A stretch of DNA of 64,000 nucleotides from Simplicispira hankyongi (GTDB lineage: Bacteria > Pseudomonadota > Gammaproteobacteria > Burkholderiales > Burkholderiaceae_C). Numbering within the stretch: the first letter of the stretch is position 1; every line of letters begins with the position of its first letter. Below the pieces are notes generated by a model that did no database searches, had not been told where the DNA came from, and worked only from the letters and a program-made list of their open reading frames with translations. The DNA is taken from positions 620,001-684,000 of the forward strand of contig NZ_QXJC01000001.1 of the NCBI RefSeq assembly GCF_003570885.1, read 5' to 3'. The position numbers were made by a program, and so were the translations under genes. Below are positions 9,176 to 17,505 of this stretch, in pieces.

Positions 9176-9901
9176 ATGACCACTGCCCGCGAATTTGCCC
9201 CTGGCCTCATCGTTCAAGGCGCAGACGCGCCCCTGCGCCTTGCCGATTTCCGCCTGATTGCGTTCGATATGGATTCCACGCTGATCAACATCGAATGCGT
9301 GGACGAGATCGCCGATGCCGCTGGCCGCAAGGCAGAGGTAGCGGCCATTACCGAAGCCGCCATGCAGGGCGTGATATCTGATTACAAGGAAAGCCTGCGC
9401 CAGCGTGTGGCGCTGCTCAAAGGCGTGCCGATGAGCCACCTGGAGCAGGTTTACACACAGCGGCTGCGTTTCAATCCAGGGGCACAGCAGCTGGTCACCG
9501 CAGCCAAGGCGGCCGGGCTGGCGACCTTGCTGGTCTCGGGTGGCTTCACATTTTTCTCGGACCGCGTTCGCGCCGGGCTGGGCATCGACTTCGCGCGGTC
9601 CAACCAACTGGAAGTATGCGACGGCGTGCTGACCGGACGCATGCTCGACCAGACCTGGGGCGACATCTGCGACGGCGCGGAAAAGCGCCGCACCTTGCTG
9701 GAACTGACCTCGCTCATGGGTATTTCACCCGCGCAGACCATTGCCGTGGGCGACGGCGCCAATGATTTGCCCATGATGGGCGCTGCCGGGCTCTCGGTGG
9801 CCTACCACGCCAAGCCAGCCGTGCGGGCGCACGCCAACGTGGCGATCAACGAGGGCGGGTTGGATCGTCTGCTGGAACTGATGCCGCCTGAAAAGGTGTG
9901 A
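9176..9901 (+). CDS. serB: Phosphoserine phosphatase
   Basis: A 241-residue HAD-superfamily enzyme that removes phosphate from phosphoserine in the last step of serine synthesis. The nucleophile and acid Asp lie in FDMDST (about residues 31 and 33). Motif II Ser is in LLVSGGFTFF, and motif III is AVGDGANDLPMM. It lacks the N-terminal ACT domain of longer SerB proteins. The start at 9176 follows the preceding stop by 5 bases; its last 56 bases overlap the convergent nsrR gene. Confidence 0.93.
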   Translation: MTTAREFAPGLIVQGADAPLRLADFRLIAFDMDSTLINIECVDEIADAAGRKAEVAAITEAAMQGVISDYKESLRQRVALLKGVPMSHLEQVYTQRLRFNPGAQQLVTAAKAAGLATLLVSGGFTFFSDRVRAGLGIDFARSNQLEVCDGVLTGRMLDQTWGDICDGAEKRRTLLELTSLMGISPAQTIAVGDGANDLPMMGAAGLSVAYHAKPAVRAHANVAINEGGLDRLLELMPPEKV

Positions 9902-10415
9902 AGGCCGGTATGCCGATCGACGCGGCGGCTTGCGGAACCGCACGGCTGGGCAATCCCGGCACCAGCCGCACAAGGCTCATATTTTGTTGCCCCGCCAGTT
10001 GCGGCTGGTTGGCAACCAAAAGGTCGGCCAGCGTATAACGATCAAGCACAGCAAAAAAGCTGTGCATCGCCTCGCCCAAGATGCCTTGCAACCGGCAGTG
10101 GCTGCTCAGCCGGCATTGGTTGGTGGCCGAATCAAAGCACTCGACAAGGCTGAAATCGGTCTCGGTGGCGCGCACCACGACACCCACGTTGATCTCACCC
10201 GCAGGCCGCATCAACCGCATGCCGCCGCCCCTCCCCCGCGTGGTTTCCAGCAGTCCGGCGGCGGCAAGCTGCTGCACGATTTTGGTCAGATGGCTGCGCG
10301 AGATCCCGTAGCTCTCGGCCACTTCGGTAATGGTGACTGGCTGGGACCGTCCGTCGCAAGCTGCGCAGTACATCAGCACGCGCAGCGTGTAGTCCGTCCA
10401 CTGGGTCAGTCGCAT
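9846..10415 (-). CDS. nsrR: Rrf2-family nitric-oxide-sensing repressor
   Basis: An Rrf2 regulator with an N-terminal winged helix (MRLTQWTDYTLRVLMYCA, then ISRSHLTKIVQQLA) and three clustered Cys in CFDSATNQCRLSSHC that match the Fe-S ligands of NsrR. Loss of the cluster by NO relieves repression. I chose the ATG at 10415, the family's usual start. The protein (189 aa) has a tail about 35 residues longer than typical NsrR, and this tail overlaps the end of serB. It is divergent from ytfE, its expected target. Confidence 0.9.
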   Translation of the reverse strand: MRLTQWTDYTLRVLMYCAACDGRSQPVTITEVAESYGISRSHLTKIVQQLAAAGLLETTRGRGGGMRLMRPAGEINVGVVVRATETDFSLVECFDSATNQCRLSSHCRLQGILGEAMHSFFAVLDRYTLADLLVANQPQLAGQQNMSLVRLVPGLPSRAVPQAAASIGIPAFTPFQAASVPADDPTRPR

Positions 10416-10451
10416 AGGCACATTCGGGTTGGTAGAGAGATCACTCTGGAA

Positions 10452-10469
10452 TTTTATTGCGATAAAATA
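10452..10469. promoter_or_regulatory. Inverted repeat between nsrR and ytfE, likely NsrR operator
   Basis: A perfect inverted repeat, ATTTTAT-TGCG-ATAAAAT, lies 37 bases from the nsrR start and 33 bases from the ytfE start. The TAAAAT half could double as a -10 element for ytfE. It differs from the enterobacterial AAGATGCAT-type NsrR site. Assignment to NsrR rests on position. Confidence 0.55.
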
Positions 10470-10502
10470 TTCACGCAACATGCCTCTTTAAGGATAAACC
10501 CC

Positions 10503-11234
10503 ATGAACGCCCGCGTTGACGCCCTGAACCCCACCCTGGCACTGACCCCGCAAGCCACCATCGGCAGCATTGCCGTGGCATTGCCGGGAGCGACTGCCGT
10601 CTTTCGCCGCCTGAAACTCGACTTTTGTTGCGGTGGCCAAATAGCACTGGAGCAGGCCGTGGCCGACAAAGGCCTGGCGCTGGATTCCGTCCTGGCAGAG
10701 CTGGCGGCACTCAACCGCCCCGTGAGCGCCCCCGAAGCCGCAACGCCAGCCGAGATGGTGGACCACATCATTGCACGCTACCACGATGTGCACCGCGAAC
10801 AATTGCCCGAGCTGATCCGCATGGCACGGCGCGTTGAGGTCGTGCACCGCGAAAACCCCAACGTGCCGGCGGGTTTGGGCGATCTTCTGGAAGAATTGCA
10901 GGCCGAGCTGCTTACCCACATGCACAAGGAAGAGGCCATCCTTTTCCCCATGCTCAAATCAGGCGGTAACCCCTTTGTCACGCAGCCCATCGGCATGATG
11001 CGCGCCGAGCACGTGGACCACGGCGCGGCGCTGGAGCGACTGCTCGCAATGACCAACGACGCCAACCCGCCAGCCGGCGCCTGCAACACCTGGCGTGCGC
11101 TCTACACCGGCATTGCGCAGTTTTCCGACGACCTGGTCAACCACATTCACACCGAAAACAACATGCTGTTCCCGCAATTTGAACCGGTAGCGGCAGACAA
11201 CGGCGGTTGCGGGAGCTCTTGCGGATGCAGCTGA
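10503..11234 (+). CDS. ytfE: Iron-sulfur cluster repair di-iron protein (RIC)
   Basis: A 243-residue RIC protein that repairs Fe-S clusters damaged by nitrosative or oxidative stress. The N-terminal ScdA/DUF542 domain contains LDFCCGG. The hemerythrin-like domain carries the di-iron His and Glu ligands in HDVHREQLPEL, LLTHMHKEEAILFP, EHVDHGAALE and NHIHTENNMLFP. The C-terminus is unusual: a Gly/Cys-rich tail, CGSSCGCS. The start has an upstream AAGGA ribosome-binding site. It overlaps the truncated haemoglobin gene by 10 bases. Confidence 0.95.
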   Translation: MNARVDALNPTLALTPQATIGSIAVALPGATAVFRRLKLDFCCGGQIALEQAVADKGLALDSVLAELAALNRPVSAPEAATPAEMVDHIIARYHDVHREQLPELIRMARRVEVVHRENPNVPAGLGDLLEELQAELLTHMHKEEAILFPMLKSGGNPFVTQPIGMMRAEHVDHGAALERLLAMTNDANPPAGACNTWRALYTGIAQFSDDLVNHIHTENNMLFPQFEPVAADNGGCGSSCGCS

Positions 11235-11653
11235 GCCAGCCAGCCACCCCCGCCACACCAAGCTGCGAGCGCGGCCCGGTCACCAGGGAGCGCTTGGCCA
11301 CACTGGTGCATTCGTTCTACGCCGATGTGCGTGCCGATCCCCTGCTAGGGCCGGTGTTCGAGCACGCGCTCGCCGAGCGCTGGGAGCCCCACCTTGATCG
11401 CATGGTGGAGTTCTGGAGCACCGTGGCGCTGGGCAGCAAGTCGTTCAGTGGCAACGTCTTTGGCAAGCACATGGCGCTTGAGGACGTCACGCCAGCGCAT
11501 TTTTCTGCCTGGGTACGGCTATGGGGCGAGCACACCGAACGCCTGTTCGAGCCTGACGACGCCCGCGAACTGCAGTTCACGGCGCACGGCATTGCACGCA
11601 ATCTGTTTCAGGGGTATTTCGGCACGCTTCCCACCTTTGCGCACCGCGGCTGA
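11225..11653 (+). CDS. Group III truncated haemoglobin
   Basis: About 142 residues with the group III pattern: LVHSFYADVRADPLLGPVFE, then WEPHLDRMVEFWSTVALG and FSGNVFGKH, followed by FSAWVRLWGEHTERLF containing the proximal-His region. These proteins bind NO/O2. I chose the ATG at 11225, which lies inside the end of ytfE, suggesting coupled translation; a TTG at 11207 is also in frame. Together with nsrR and ytfE it forms an NO-defence module. Confidence 0.85.
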   Translation: MQLSQPATPATPSCERGPVTRERLATLVHSFYADVRADPLLGPVFEHALAERWEPHLDRMVEFWSTVALGSKSFSGNVFGKHMALEDVTPAHFSAWVRLWGEHTERLFEPDDARELQFTAHGIARNLFQGYFGTLPTFAHRG

Positions 11654-12326
11654 CACGCACCGCTGCGCGCTCAAGCGGGTTGGCATCAAGCGGCCTGCGT
11701 GCCCGACCACACCCACCAGGCCAGTACCAGATCATGCAGCCCGTTGCCGCGTCCAGCACCCGCCAGGACTGGGGGCGCGCAAACCAGCCCTGCAACTTCC
11801 GGCCAGCAAGTGCGAGGAACAAAAACCACGCCAGGCTGGCCGATGCCGCGCCGGCCACGAACGCCGCCTTGAGAAAGCCAGCCTCGCGCGCGCCCATAGA
11901 GCCCATCAGCACCACGGTGTCCAGATACACATGTGGATTGAGCAGCGTGATGGCGGCCAGCGCCAGCAGCACGGCACGCTTGGTGGGAGCTGCGGCCTCG
12001 GCTGACTTTGTTGCTTCTGCAGCAGCACGCCGGGGCAGCAAGCGCGACCAGGCCAGCAGGCCGTAGCACAGCAAAAACACCGCGCCGCCCAGGCTGAGCG
12101 CCTGCGCCAGCACAGGCCGGTTCGCCAGCATTTGCGCCATGCCAGCCACGCCGACCGTAATCAGCAGGGCATCGCTCAACACGCACCAGGCGACGCAGGC
12201 CCGCACATGCCGGCCACTGACCACCTGGCGCAAAACGAAAAGATTCTGCGCACCAATCGACGCCACCAGTGCAAAACACACGGTAAAGCCAGCGAGCCAG
12301 GAAGAAACGGCATTTGCAATCCACAT
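11577..12326 (-). CDS. argO: LysE/ArgO-family amino-acid exporter, probable C-terminal frameshift
   Basis: A LysE-type exporter (FALVASIGAQNLFVLRQ near the start; AAITLLNPHVYLDTVVLMGS in the middle) divergent from argP, as in the classic argO/argP pair. The frame reads normally to GCMIW near 11727, then enters Gly/Arg-rich sequence that runs on to 11577, into the 3' end of the haemoglobin gene. Shifting the frame at about 11724-11726 gives LAWWVWSGTQAA and a stop at 11686, which is the expected LysE ending and yields about 213 residues. So one base seems to be missing, either in the genome or in the assembly. The start at 12326 precedes the first membrane segment. Confidence 0.85.
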   Translation of the reverse strand: MWIANAVSSWLAGFTVCFALVASIGAQNLFVLRQVVSGRHVRACVAWCVLSDALLITVGVAGMAQMLANRPVLAQALSLGGAVFLLCYGLLAWSRLLPRRAAAEATKSAEAAAPTKRAVLLALAAITLLNPHVYLDTVVLMGSMGAREAGFLKAAFVAGAASASLAWFLFLALAGRKLQGWFARPQSWRVLDAATGCMIWYWPGGCGRARRPLDANPLERAAVRVSRGAQRWEACRNTPETDCVQCRAP

Positions 12327-12394
12327 GCCGCCATTCTGGTCAACGGGCAGTGTTAAGTACACTTCATTTTTCTAACCATGATTAAGCATTGCTG

Positions 12395-13300
12395 ATGTTT
12401 GACTACGCTGCTCTCGAAGCTTTGGCCGCCGTGGTACGCGAGGGTGGCTTCGAGCGCGCCGCGCGGCGCCTGCACGTGACGCCGTCCGCCATTTCTCAGC
12501 GCATCAAACAGCTCGAAGAGCGCTGTGGCCAGGTGCTGGTGCTGCGCGGCTCCCCCTGCACGGGCACCGACGCCGGGCGCCAGCTGTGCCTGCATTTCGA
12601 ACAGGTGGCGTTGCTGGAGCACCAGTTGCGGCGCAGCCACCCAAGCCTGGCCGGCCAGGCGGCAACCGCGCCGACGCTCAAGCTCGCCATTAATGCCGAC
12701 TCGCTCTCGACTTGGTTCATGGACGCCTTGGCAGCCTTCACCGATACCGGCAATGAGCTGCTCGATCTGCGTCTGGACGATCAGGAGCACACGGCGCAGC
12801 GCCTGCGCGAGGGCGAGGTTCTGGCCGCCGTGACGGCCACAACGGCCGCCATTGCCGGCTGCAACAGTTGGCCGCTGGGCACCATGCGTTATGTGGCCGC
12901 CGCCAGTCCTGGTTTTGCCGCACGCCATTGGCCGCAGGGTGTGTCGGTAGAGGCCCTGGCCACAGCCCCCATGCTGACCTTCGACCCCAAAGACCGCCTG
13001 CAGGAGCAATGGTTGGCACAACTAGGCCTGCCGGCCCGGGCGCACCCGCCGCACCACTACGTGCCGTCCAACGATGGCTACGTCCGGGGCTGCGAGCGCG
13101 GCCTGGGCTGGGGCATGCACCCCCTGGCCCTTGTGGCGGAGCAGTTGGCGGATGGCCGGCTGGTACGCGTACTGCCCAACACCGACCTGCACATTCCACT
13201 GTTCTGGGTGCACCTGCGCAGCGCGCAGGCGCCTTTGGCGCGCCTCACCCACTGCGTCATGGCGGCAGCGCGTGCCTGGCTGGAACCGGCAGACGCGTGA
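12395..13300 (+). CDS. argP: LysR-family regulator ArgP
   Basis: A 301-residue LysR protein with an N-terminal helix-turn-helix (ALAAVVREGGFERAARRL, then VTPSAISQRIKQLEE) and a ligand-binding domain with the ArgP-type segments LNxAINADSLSTWF-like and MLTFDPKDRLQ. ArgP senses lysine or arginine and activates the exporter transcribed away from it. I chose the ATG at 12395 over the TTG at 12389. The 68-base space to argO should hold the shared control region. Confidence 0.92.
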   Translation: MFDYAALEALAAVVREGGFERAARRLHVTPSAISQRIKQLEERCGQVLVLRGSPCTGTDAGRQLCLHFEQVALLEHQLRRSHPSLAGQAATAPTLKLAINADSLSTWFMDALAAFTDTGNELLDLRLDDQEHTAQRLREGEVLAAVTATTAAIAGCNSWPLGTMRYVAAASPGFAARHWPQGVSVEALATAPMLTFDPKDRLQEQWLAQLGLPARAHPPHHYVPSNDGYVRGCERGLGWGMHPLALVAEQLADGRLVRVLPNTDLHIPLFWVHLRSAQAPLARLTHCVMAAARAWLEPADA

Positions 13301-13303
13301 AGA

Positions 13304-13669
13304 TCACGTACCGCGCTTGGCACGCAGGCCGCGCTCGCTCAGCTCGGCGAGCACGCGCTCCACGTGGTCGCCCTGCAGCTCGATGACGCCCGCCTTGAGC
13401 GTGCCACCCACGCCGCAGGCCGCCTTCAACTCACGTGCCAACTGTGCCAAGGCATCTGCTGCCAGAGGCACGCTGCGCACCACGGTGACGGCCTTGCCGC
13501 GCCGGCCCTGGGTATCGCGGGCCACGCGGGCAACCCCGTCGCCCACGGGCGCCGCACTTCTTGCACAGAGGCAGTCGGCCACCGGCTGGCGGCAGGTGGG
13601 GCACATGCGCCCCTGCTCTGTGGAATACACCAGGCCACCCAAGCCGGCGGTGCGCTGCAAACGGCTCAT
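13304..13669 (-). CDS. SUI1/YciH-family translation factor
   Basis: A 121-residue protein with a C-terminal SUI1 fold (GKAVTVVRSVPL, LARELKAACGVGGTLKAGVIELQGD). Its N-terminal half carries a Cys pair (MCPTCRQPVADCLC) suggestive of a small zinc-binding knuckle. YciH proteins influence start-codon fidelity. The ATG overlaps the stop of the upstream DUF2721 gene, so the two are probably one operon. Confidence 0.85.
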   Translation of the reverse strand: MSRLQRTAGLGGLVYSTEQGRMCPTCRQPVADCLCARSAAPVGDGVARVARDTQGRRGKAVTVVRSVPLAADALAQLARELKAACGVGGTLKAGVIELQGDHVERVLAELSERGLRAKRGT

Positions 13670-14121
13670 GGCAGCCTGCTCACATGGCCAAAATTGAGGA
13701 TGCGGGTGGCGGCAACCGTTTCGACAAAAAACAGCACCAAAGCGCCCAGAAAGCACATCACCCCCGCCAAAAAACTTCCGACGGCCCAGCGGGGGCTGTT
13801 GAACTCGGTGGTCTGCCCCAAAAACAGAAAAAGAATGGTCAGCCCGATGAGAAAACCGCACAGTGTCAGCAGGCCAATGCACAGCGTGACCAGCCAACCC
13901 CGAGTCCGCAGCAGCGCCAGTTCCGCCACGGTGCGGGCATGGACATCTGCGTCTTCGACGTTGCGCCGCTGCGCCTCCAGCACCCGTGCCCGGTCAACGA
14001 TGCGGGCCAGGCGGTTGGCCACCGTGCCTATCATTCCCGAGACGGCCGTCAGCAAAAATACCGGTGCGACCGCCAGCTGAATGCTGTGGACAATGGCCCC
14101 TGAGTCGTCAACAAAGTTCAT
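13666..14121 (-). CDS. DUF2721 membrane protein
   Basis: A 151-residue protein with three membrane segments: one N-terminal (HSIQLAVAPVFLLTAVSGM) and two C-terminal, joined by a charged helical region (LARIVDRARVLEAQRRN) typical of DUF2721. Function is unknown. It is translationally coupled (ATGA) to the SUI1 gene and divergent from rhlE. Confidence 0.85.
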   Translation of the reverse strand: MNFVDDSGAIVHSIQLAVAPVFLLTAVSGMIGTVANRLARIVDRARVLEAQRRNVEDADVHARTVAELALLRTRGWLVTLCIGLLTLCGFLIGLTILFLFLGQTTEFNSPRWAVGSFLAGVMCFLGALVLFFVETVAATRILNFGHVSRLP

Positions 14122-14195
14122 GCGGCCGGATTATCGCGGCGGCGGCGCACAATCGCCCACTGCCCACGCCTCCCCTTTCTTCTCTTGGGCCTTCC

Positions 14196-15464
14196 ATGCC
14201 TTTTTCTGCACTCGGCCTCCACACCGCCCTTGCCCAGGCTGCGCAAACGCGCGGCTACACCGCGCCCACCCCCATCCAGGCAGAGATGCTGCCCGCCGTG
14301 CTCGCCGGCCGTGATGTGCTGGCACAGGCGCCCACGGGCTCGGGCAAAACCGCTGCCTTCGCCCTCCCCTTGCTGCAGCGCGTTGCGGCCCAGCCCAGCG
14401 AGCGCCCACGCCGGGTGCAGGCGCTGGTGCTGGTGCCGACACGCGAATTGGCTGCGCAGTGCGGCGGCGTGCTGCGCGATTTTTCCGCAGCCTGCTCGCC
14501 GCGTGTGGAAGTGGCACTCGCGTTCGGCGGTGTCTCGATCAACCCGCAAATGATGGCGCTGCGCGGCGGCGCCGATATCGTCGTGGCGACGCCGGGGCGC
14601 CTGCTCGATCTGGTGCGCCAAAACGCGCTGCGGCTGGACAATGTGCAGACCCTGGTCCTCGACGAGGCCGACCGCCTGCTCGACCTCGGTTTCGCCGACG
14701 AACTTGCACAAGTGCTGGCTTTGCTGCCGGCCAAACGGCAGAACCTGCTCCTGTCCGCCACGTTCCCGGGCAAGGTGCAGGCACTGGCAAAAGCCTTGCT
14801 GGATGGCCCCGTGCATATCCGGGTCGATGCAGTGCAAGAGGCGCCAGCCATCGCGCAGCGCAGCATTGCTGTCGATCCAGAAAAGCGCACGCAGCTGCTG
14901 CGCCACCTCGTCACGCAGGAAGCGTGGAGCCGTGTCCTGGTGTTTGTCGCCACGCAGTACACGGCGGAACACGTGGCGGAGAAGCTCTACAAGGCCGGTA
15001 TTTTCGCCACGCCGTTTCACGGTGGTCTCAGCCAGGGCGCGCGGCGCCAGGTGCTGGAAGAATTCAAGGCCGACCGCTGGCAGGTGGTGCTGACCACCGA
15101 CCTTGCCGCACGGGGGCTCGACATCAGCCTGTTGCCGGCGGTGGTCAACTTTGACCTGCCGCGCTCCAGCGCCGACTATGTGCACCGCATTGGCCGCACG
15201 GCCCGAGCAGGCGAGCAAGGGGTCGCGGTGAGCTTCGTCGTGCCGCAGAGCGAGCCGCATATGCGGCTGATTGAAAAACGCCTGGGCATGCAGCTGGCGC
15301 GCGAGGTGCTGCCCGGCTTCGAACCCACCGAGGCGCCCGCGCAAGCCGTCGCGGGCGCGGGCGGCATCAAGGGCAAGCGCCCCAGCAAGAAGGACAAATT
15401 GCGCGCTGCGGGCCTGCTACCCCCGTTGGAGTCGGGCCAACAGCCCGATCAGTCGCCTACATAA
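14196..15464 (+). CDS. rhlE: DEAD-box RNA helicase, RhlE type
   Basis: A 422-residue ATP-dependent RNA helicase. Helicase motifs run in order: Q motif (YTAPTPIQAEML), Walker A (APTGSGKT), PTRELA, TPGRLLD, DEAD (VLDEADRLLDLGF), SAT (LLLSATFP), then TTDLAARGLDI and YVHRIGRTARAG. The short basic tail (KGKRPSKKDKLRAAGLLPP) may bind RNA. The start at 14196 gives a conventional MPFSALGL N-terminus. It is convergent with, and overlaps by 16 bases, the next gene. Confidence 0.93.
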   Translation: MPFSALGLHTALAQAAQTRGYTAPTPIQAEMLPAVLAGRDVLAQAPTGSGKTAAFALPLLQRVAAQPSERPRRVQALVLVPTRELAAQCGGVLRDFSAACSPRVEVALAFGGVSINPQMMALRGGADIVVATPGRLLDLVRQNALRLDNVQTLVLDEADRLLDLGFADELAQVLALLPAKRQNLLLSATFPGKVQALAKALLDGPVHIRVDAVQEAPAIAQRSIAVDPEKRTQLLRHLVTQEAWSRVLVFVATQYTAEHVAEKLYKAGIFATPFHGGLSQGARRQVLEEFKADRWQVVLTTDLAARGLDISLLPAVVNFDLPRSSADYVHRIGRTARAGEQGVAVSFVVPQSEPHMRLIEKRLGMQLAREVLPGFEPTEAPAQAVAGAGGIKGKRPSKKDKLRAAGLLPPLESGQQPDQSPT

Positions 15465-15793
15465 GGCGCAGCAGCAAGCGGCGTACCGTCAGCGTTCTCG
15501 GTCGGATGGATGCGCGGCGCCCGCTTGGCTGCGCGTGCCAGCACCTCCAGGTAAAACTGGGCTGCCTGCGCGGCAGCCGCTGCGTCCACCAGCGCCATGA
15601 CGGCGCCCACCGCCACAGGCTCGGGCGCGTTCGGCGGCACGGCAAAACGGCAATCAAAATCCCAAAAATCAGCGCCCTCTGGCAGCGCCTTGCTGCGTTC
15701 ACGGCGCAGGTATTTGCGAATTTCGTGCTTGATGGCGTCCAGGCGCCGGTCGGGGTGCAGGCCCTCGACCTGCAGGGAAAAAGTCTTTTTCAT
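15449..15793 (-). CDS. DUF6172-type conserved hypothetical protein
   Basis: About 114 residues starting MKKTFSLQVEGL, with a basic helix (AIKHEIRKYLRRERSK) and the conserved-looking EGADFWDFDCRF. No catalytic motif or membrane segment is visible. I recognise the pattern as a small family of unknown function found in proteobacteria. The ATG at 15793 is preferred because the upstream extension overlaps the promoter region. Confidence 0.7.
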   Translation of the reverse strand: MKKTFSLQVEGLHPDRRLDAIKHEIRKYLRRERSKALPEGADFWDFDCRFAVPPNAPEPVAVGAVMALVDAAAAAQAAQFYLEVLARAAKRAPRIHPTENADGTPLAAAPYVGD

Positions 15794-15880
15794 GGCCAAT
15801 GGTAGCGCTCTACTTGTAAGCCCATGGTTACAGGGGAAGCAAAGTGCCACAATATTCCTTCATTGAACCTGTCCACGGCC

Positions 15881-17197
15881 ATGATTGCGATGTCCGCCCT
15901 GCAAGAACTGCTGCATGCTCTGCCCGGCGCGGTGCTGCTGGCGCGCAACGACGTCATCGTGTATGCCAATGCCGCCAGCGCAGCGCTGCTCGAAGTGGCA
16001 TCGCCTGAACAGCTCCACGGCCGCACGACCAATGAATTCGTGCACCCGCTGGACAAGCAGCGCTCGAGCGAGCGCATCTACCGCATCAGCAGCCAGGCGG
16101 TGGAGCCCGCTACAGCGCCCAACAAACCCTCGGAATTCCGACTCCGCACCAGCCTTGGCAACCTGCGCATGGTGCTGATCTCCAGCGTGGCCCTGGTGGT
16201 CGAAGGTGCGCCCGCCGTGCTGATGTGCGGCCTGGACATGACGCACCAGAGTGAGATCCAGCAGCAGCTGCGCGAGAGCGAGCAGAACTTCCGGCGACTG
16301 TTCGAGAGCATGCAGGATGTGTACTACCGCACCAACGCCCAGGGCGTGGTACAGCACGTAGGCCCCGGCGTGCGCCGGGTACTCGGCTACGAACCGCACG
16401 AGATTGAAGGCCGCACCGCGGAGTCGTATTACCCGCAAAGCAGCGACCGGGATGCCTTCAAGGCCGCCATCATGGCGCATGGGGAAGTCTCGGATTTTCC
16501 AGGCCAGATGGTGTGCAAGGACGGCAGCATCATCGACATTTCCATCAGCAGCCATGCCTTGTTCGACCACAACGGCCAGTTCGCCGGCATCGAGGGCATT
16601 TACCGCGACGTGACGCAGCGCAAAAACCTCGAACGCGAGCTGCAGCGCCTGGCCACCACCGACATGCTTACCGGCATGGCCAACCGCCGCGCATTCCTCG
16701 ACGCTGCCGAGCAGGCCTGGGCCGAGGCGAGGGGAAACGGCCAGGCCATGTGCCTGCTGATGCTCGACCTGGACCACTTCAAGAACATCAACGATCGCAA
16801 TGGCCACCTTGAGGGCGACCGGGTCCTCGTGGCCTTTGCGCAGGCGGTGCGCGCGCAACTGCGTGCCAGCGACACCGTGGGGCGCCTGGGTGGCGAAGAG
16901 TTCTGCGTACTGCTGCGAACGACCGACGCCGACAGCGGCAGCGAGGTCGCCACACGCATTCTGGAGGGCGTACGCACCATGCCGCTCACAACCGCCACCG
17001 GCGAACGCTTGAGCGTGACGGTCAGTGTGGGCTTGGCCAACCTGCGTTCTGTAGACCGCAGCCTGCACGAATTGCTCGACCGCGCCGATCAAGCGCTGTA
17101 CAACGCCAAGCGCGGGGGACGTGACCGGGTAGCGTTCAATGCGGGCGGCGGGCCTTCACACACGGACTCCCTCGGACCAGAGCATCAGGACACTTAG
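15881..17197 (+). CDS. PAS-PAS-GGDEF diguanylate cyclase
   Basis: About 438 residues. An N-terminal PAS domain (ALPGAVLLARNDVIVYANAA) is followed by a second PAS/PAC (FRRLFESMQDVYYRTNAQG; YRDVTQRKNLERELQRLA) and a GGDEF domain with an intact active site (GRLGGEEFCVLL). An RxxD I-site (RASD) precedes the GGEEF by five residues, so product inhibition is expected. No membrane segment is seen, so the sensor is probably cytoplasmic. The exact start (15881 or 15890) is uncertain. Confidence 0.88.
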   Translation: MIAMSALQELLHALPGAVLLARNDVIVYANAASAALLEVASPEQLHGRTTNEFVHPLDKQRSSERIYRISSQAVEPATAPNKPSEFRLRTSLGNLRMVLISSVALVVEGAPAVLMCGLDMTHQSEIQQQLRESEQNFRRLFESMQDVYYRTNAQGVVQHVGPGVRRVLGYEPHEIEGRTAESYYPQSSDRDAFKAAIMAHGEVSDFPGQMVCKDGSIIDISISSHALFDHNGQFAGIEGIYRDVTQRKNLERELQRLATTDMLTGMANRRAFLDAAEQAWAEARGNGQAMCLLMLDLDHFKNINDRNGHLEGDRVLVAFAQAVRAQLRASDTVGRLGGEEFCVLLRTTDADSGSEVATRILEGVRTMPLTTATGERLSVTVSVGLANLRSVDRSLHELLDRADQALYNAKRGGRDRVAFNAGGGPSHTDSLGPEHQDT

Positions 17198-17201
17198 ATA
17201 G

Positions 17202-17256
17202 AAAATGGCCTCTAGCGCTTACCCAGAAAGCGCCATAAGCTATCTTATAAATAGCA
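17202..17256 (+). repeat. Dispersed palindromic repeat, copy B
   Basis: Same element and orientation as copy A: GGCCTCTAGCGCTTA at the left, then AAGCGCCATAAGCTATC. It lies between the diguanylate cyclase and slyX. Confidence 0.8.
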
Positions 17257-17284
17257 ACAAGCCCTGTGCAAATACCGCCCGCTG

Positions 17285-17500
17285 TCAATAGTGCGGGGGC
17301 ATTTCGTCGCGCGGGTTGCGCTCACCGCCTTCAGCGCCCGGCGCCTGCTGGCGCAGTTGGACCAGCTCGCGCGCCAGCCGATCGATCTGCTCCTGCTGGC
17401 GGTAGATGTTGAGGTTGAGCCCATCCACCAGGTCTTCCAGGTAGCTCAGCTTCACTTCCAGGCTCTCGAACCGCTGGTCGCTATTGTTTGCTTCCCGCAT
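17285..17500 (-). CDS. slyX: SlyX family protein
   Basis: A 71-residue coiled-coil protein (FESLEVKLSYLEDLVDGLN, then QEQIDRLARELVQL) ending in the PPHY tail that typifies SlyX. Function is unclear in general. It follows the aminotransferase gene by 5 bases and is probably co-transcribed with it. Confidence 0.9.
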   Translation of the reverse strand: MREANNSDQRFESLEVKLSYLEDLVDGLNLNIYRQQEQIDRLARELVQLRQQAPGAEGGERNPRDEMPPHY

Positions 17501-17505
17501 GGCGT

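Noticed and set aside
14118-15344. A 408-residue open frame opposite rhlE
   Set aside because: High-GC antisense frame; the helicase motifs on the plus strand are complete and leave no doubt about which strand codes.
15860-17092. A 410-residue open frame opposite the PAS-GGDEF gene
   Set aside because: Antisense artefact; the plus strand carries intact PAS and GGEEF motifs.
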